Part shown: positions 62,155 to 64,000 of the stretch, in pieces
Layout: each line of letters starts with the position of its first letter
Numbering within the stretch: the first letter of the stretch is position 1
NCBI RefSeq assembly: GCF_048537545.1
Contig: NZ_CP183218.1
Strand: one strand, 5' to 3'
DNA from: Chania fonticola_B
Lineage (GTDB): Bacteria; Pseudomonadota; Gammaproteobacteria; Enterobacterales; Enterobacteriaceae
DNA length: 64,000 nt
The notes under the pieces: model-generated
Told to the model about the DNA's origin: nothing
The model's database searches: none
What the model saw: only the letters and a program-made list of their open reading frames with translations
Translations under genes and position numbers: made by a program

Positions 62155-63168
62155 TTATTCAGCACTCAGCATCAGACGTAACCGACCGCCGCTCCCCCAG
62201 ACTTGGCACTGCCAGGCATCACAGCGTTGGCTTATTTGATTCATGTAAGTGGTGCCAAGCGTGCCCAAGGGTACGCCATTACTTAATTGAATCAGGTTAT
62301 CCCCTGTATTTACATTGGCATGCAAACCGGCAGAGGCCAGCACCAGATTCTTATATTCGGCATGATAATAGCCCACCAACAGCGGAAATTGGCCTTCCAA
62401 CTTGCCTTGGCGCAATAATTGGTTAACTTGTTTTAACAATGCAGACATTTGCGGCAGGCGATGCTGTTGATTGGCTAAATGATCTTGTAGTAAGCCGTTG
62501 AATAAAGCACGCAACAGCAAGGCAGCCATCACGCCATTATCTCCCGCACGGGTGACATCCAGGCAATAAAACGCCAGGTCTTTATCCGATAGCGCCGCGA
62601 TATCCAGCACCAACCCCGGATTTTCGCTGGTGGTTAATTGCCGATAATTAATACGGCAACCGGCAATAGACTGCTGCACGGGTGGCTGTAACTGCTTGAG
62701 TAATCTCACGGCCTCGGAGGGGTTTTGGCTTAATGCCTGCCAATCCTGAAACAGCTCAGCCTCTTCGATCGCCTGCGAAGTAAACATATTAGGATAGAGG
62801 CAAGCCAGTACCGCTTCGCGCAGCCGATTGAGATCGCTCAACGGTTTCAGCAGCACATCCTGAACGCCGAGCCGCAGCACCTTGGCGATATCCGCCATTT
62901 TATCGGTCGCCGAGATCACCAATACCGGGATCTTTATCCCTTGCAAGCGCAGATGCTCAACAAACTCGATGCCGTCCATTTCCGGCATGGCGAGATCGCA
63001 CAGGATGAGATCGGGAGCGAACTCTTCAACCGCACTCAACGCCACAAGGCCATTGGCCGCCTCGCTGGTTTGTGCTCCCAAGGATGCAAGATAACCTACA
63101 AGCACAGAACGGAAAACCTGTTCGTCCTCAACGATTAAGATGCGCTTGCTTATCAGTGGTAATGCCAT
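62155..63168 (-). CDS. rssB: Sigma-S degradation adaptor RssB
   Basis: Response regulator that delivers sigma-S (RpoS) to ClpXP. 337 residues, as in E. coli. N-terminal receiver domain with the phosphorylation site Asp58 (LILCDLAMPEMDG) and Lys in LLKPL; C-terminal PPM-like pseudophosphatase domain from about 130. ATG 63168 gives MALPLISKRILIVEDEQ with GAGG upstream; an upstream start at 63219 is not conserved. Downstream of rssA, in the same direction. Confidence 0.95.
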   Translation of the reverse strand: MALPLISKRILIVEDEQVFRSVLVGYLASLGAQTSEAANGLVALSAVEEFAPDLILCDLAMPEMDGIEFVEHLRLQGIKIPVLVISATDKMADIAKVLRLGVQDVLLKPLSDLNRLREAVLACLYPNMFTSQAIEEAELFQDWQALSQNPSEAVRLLKQLQPPVQQSIAGCRINYRQLTTSENPGLVLDIAALSDKDLAFYCLDVTRAGDNGVMAALLLRALFNGLLQDHLANQQHRLPQMSALLKQVNQLLRQGKLEGQFPLLVGYYHAEYKNLVLASAGLHANVNTGDNLIQLSNGVPLGTLGTTYMNQISQRCDAWQCQVWGSGGRLRLMLSAE

Positions 63169-63273
63169 CGACCCAGCCTCTTCCCTTTTGATGTTGTAAT
63201 AGTGGCTCATAATGAGCACTTGTGCCTGTCGAAAACACGCCCAATAGCATCATTCCACCCTAACAAATGGTAA

Positions 63274-64000
63274 TCATTTATTTTTTATCAATGGTGCCAA
63301 AACATCTATCTGTTTTTCGACTGCCAAGCGGCCCGCCTCTATCGCCTCGCTGGCGCGATGGAAATCCAGGGTAGATATCTGTGGGCAATACGGCTGGATC
63401 AGTACGTCCGGCGGGTCACTGGCCATACGGGTTCGCTTCACTCGATTCTCCAGCATCTGAATCGAGGTGCTCATGATTTCCATCGCCGTGGGGGTGAAGG
63501 TGGTTTTCTTCAGCATCATTTTATTCATGCGTTCCCGCAGGCGGTCGCGCCAGTTATTGGCATCGCTAATGCTTGTTTCACTCTGCTCGCCAGCATCATT
63601 GCGTACCGAAAACAGATCCTGCTGCATCAGGTGCGCGTCATGTTGCAAATCCACGGCAATCACGATGTCTGCCCCCATCGCCCTAGCCAATGAAATAGGA
63701 ACCGGGTTGACCAAGGCACCATCCACCAACCAATATCCGTCAAACCAGACCGGTGCCAACAAACCCGGCATGCTGCAGGAGGCACGAATGGCCTGGTGGA
63801 TATCCCCTTTGGTCATCCACAGCTCACGGCCGGTACTGAGGTTGGTGGTCACCGCACCGAATTTCAATGAGCAGTCGGTAAAGTCGTTAATTTTCAGTAT
63901 TTGGCCAACGACGTTAAATACGCGTTCACCGCGTAATAAACCACCGCGCTGCCAAGACAGATCCATCAGTCTGATTACGTCCCAGTAGCTGAATGATCGT
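63274..64000 (-). CDS. rssA: Patatin-like phospholipase RssA (partial, N-terminus off window)
   Basis: 241 codons of the C-terminal part; E. coli RssA is about 300 residues, so about 60 N-terminal residues, including the GXSXG nucleophile, are off the right edge. Visible: MDLSWQRGGLLRGERVF, ATNLSTGRELWMTKGDIHQAIRASCSMPGLLAPV, the catalytic Asp motif WLVDGALVNP, and QISTLDFHRA. Putative lipid acyl hydrolase, conserved upstream of rssB. Confidence 0.92.
   Translation of the reverse strand, partial: RSFSYWDVIRLMDLSWQRGGLLRGERVFNVVGQILKINDFTDCSLKFGAVTTNLSTGRELWMTKGDIHQAIRASCSMPGLLAPVWFDGYWLVDGALVNPVPISLARAMGADIVIAVDLQHDAHLMQQDLFSVRNDAGEQSETSISDANNWRDRLRERMNKMMLKKTTFTPTAMEIMSTSIQMLENRVKRTRMASDPPDVLIQPYCPQISTLDFHRASEAIEAGRLAVEKQIDVLAPLIKNK

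Noticed and set aside
1..64000. Prophage, CRISPR array, tRNA or rRNA genes, insertion sequence
   Set aside because: No phage genes, spaced direct repeats, transposases or cloverleaf sequences were recognised in this reading.

Overview
The window is an ordinary-looking stretch of enterobacterial chromosome, most likely from Serratia or a close relative (inference). Gene order follows the Escherichia coli segment from osmB/yciT through lapAB, ribA, acnA, cysB, topA, the trp operon, tonB, clsA, opp, adhE and hns to rssBA. Three things point towards Serratia: anthranilate synthase component II (trpG) and the phosphoribosyltransferase (trpD) are separate genes, oppA is a tandem pair, and TonB is long and rich in Glu-Pro/Lys-Pro. 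No phage, insertion sequence, CRISPR array, rRNA or tRNA was seen.

Layout. 1-5437: fructose-6-phosphate aldolase (cut by the left edge), the glycyl-radical pair pflE/pflF behind a consensus FNR box, the DeoR-type regulator yciT, and an orphan araD. 5817-12832: osmB, yciH-pyrF, a three-gene insertion (DUF1471 secreted protein, LysR regulator, ribbon-helix-helix protein), lapB-lapA, pgpB, ribA. 12866-25911: acnA, cysB, topA, yciN, sohB, yciK-btuR, rluB, yciO, rnm. 26045-32840: the trp operon, with promoter, TrpR operator, leader peptide with two adjacent Trp codons, attenuator, and trpE-G-D-CF-B-A. 33065-39984: BON lipoprotein, ompW, a cysteine-cluster protein, yciC, a SulP transporter, yciB-yciA, tonB, yciI. 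40101-45272: smvR/smvA-type efflux pair, a Dps-family ferritin, yciY (58 codons), clsA, yciU. 45333-52683: oppA-oppA-oppB-C-D-F on the minus strand. 53364-64000: ychE, adhE, tdk, hns, a nucleotide-sugar epimerase with ugd, rssB, and rssA (cut by the right edge).

How the genes work together. Several loci suit fermentative or microaerobic life: pflEF and ompW each have a perfect FNR consensus upstream, and adhE is the ethanol-forming enzyme. Envelope functions recur: lapAB, pgpB, clsA, tonB, ompW, osmB, and ugd with its epimerase. Relative to E. coli, kch and galU are missing from their usual places; smvRA-dps and ugd-epimerase stand there instead.

The most interesting material is in the gaps between genes: a possible three-helix RNA between pgpB and ribA, paired hairpins in the yciK-btuR leader, a perfect 21-bp palindrome before the DUF1471 gene, a small family of REP-like palindromes, and a 121-bp segment with 14-bp inverted ends at the 3' end of smvR. 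I found no clear new multi-gene system; these are candidates for regulatory elements.
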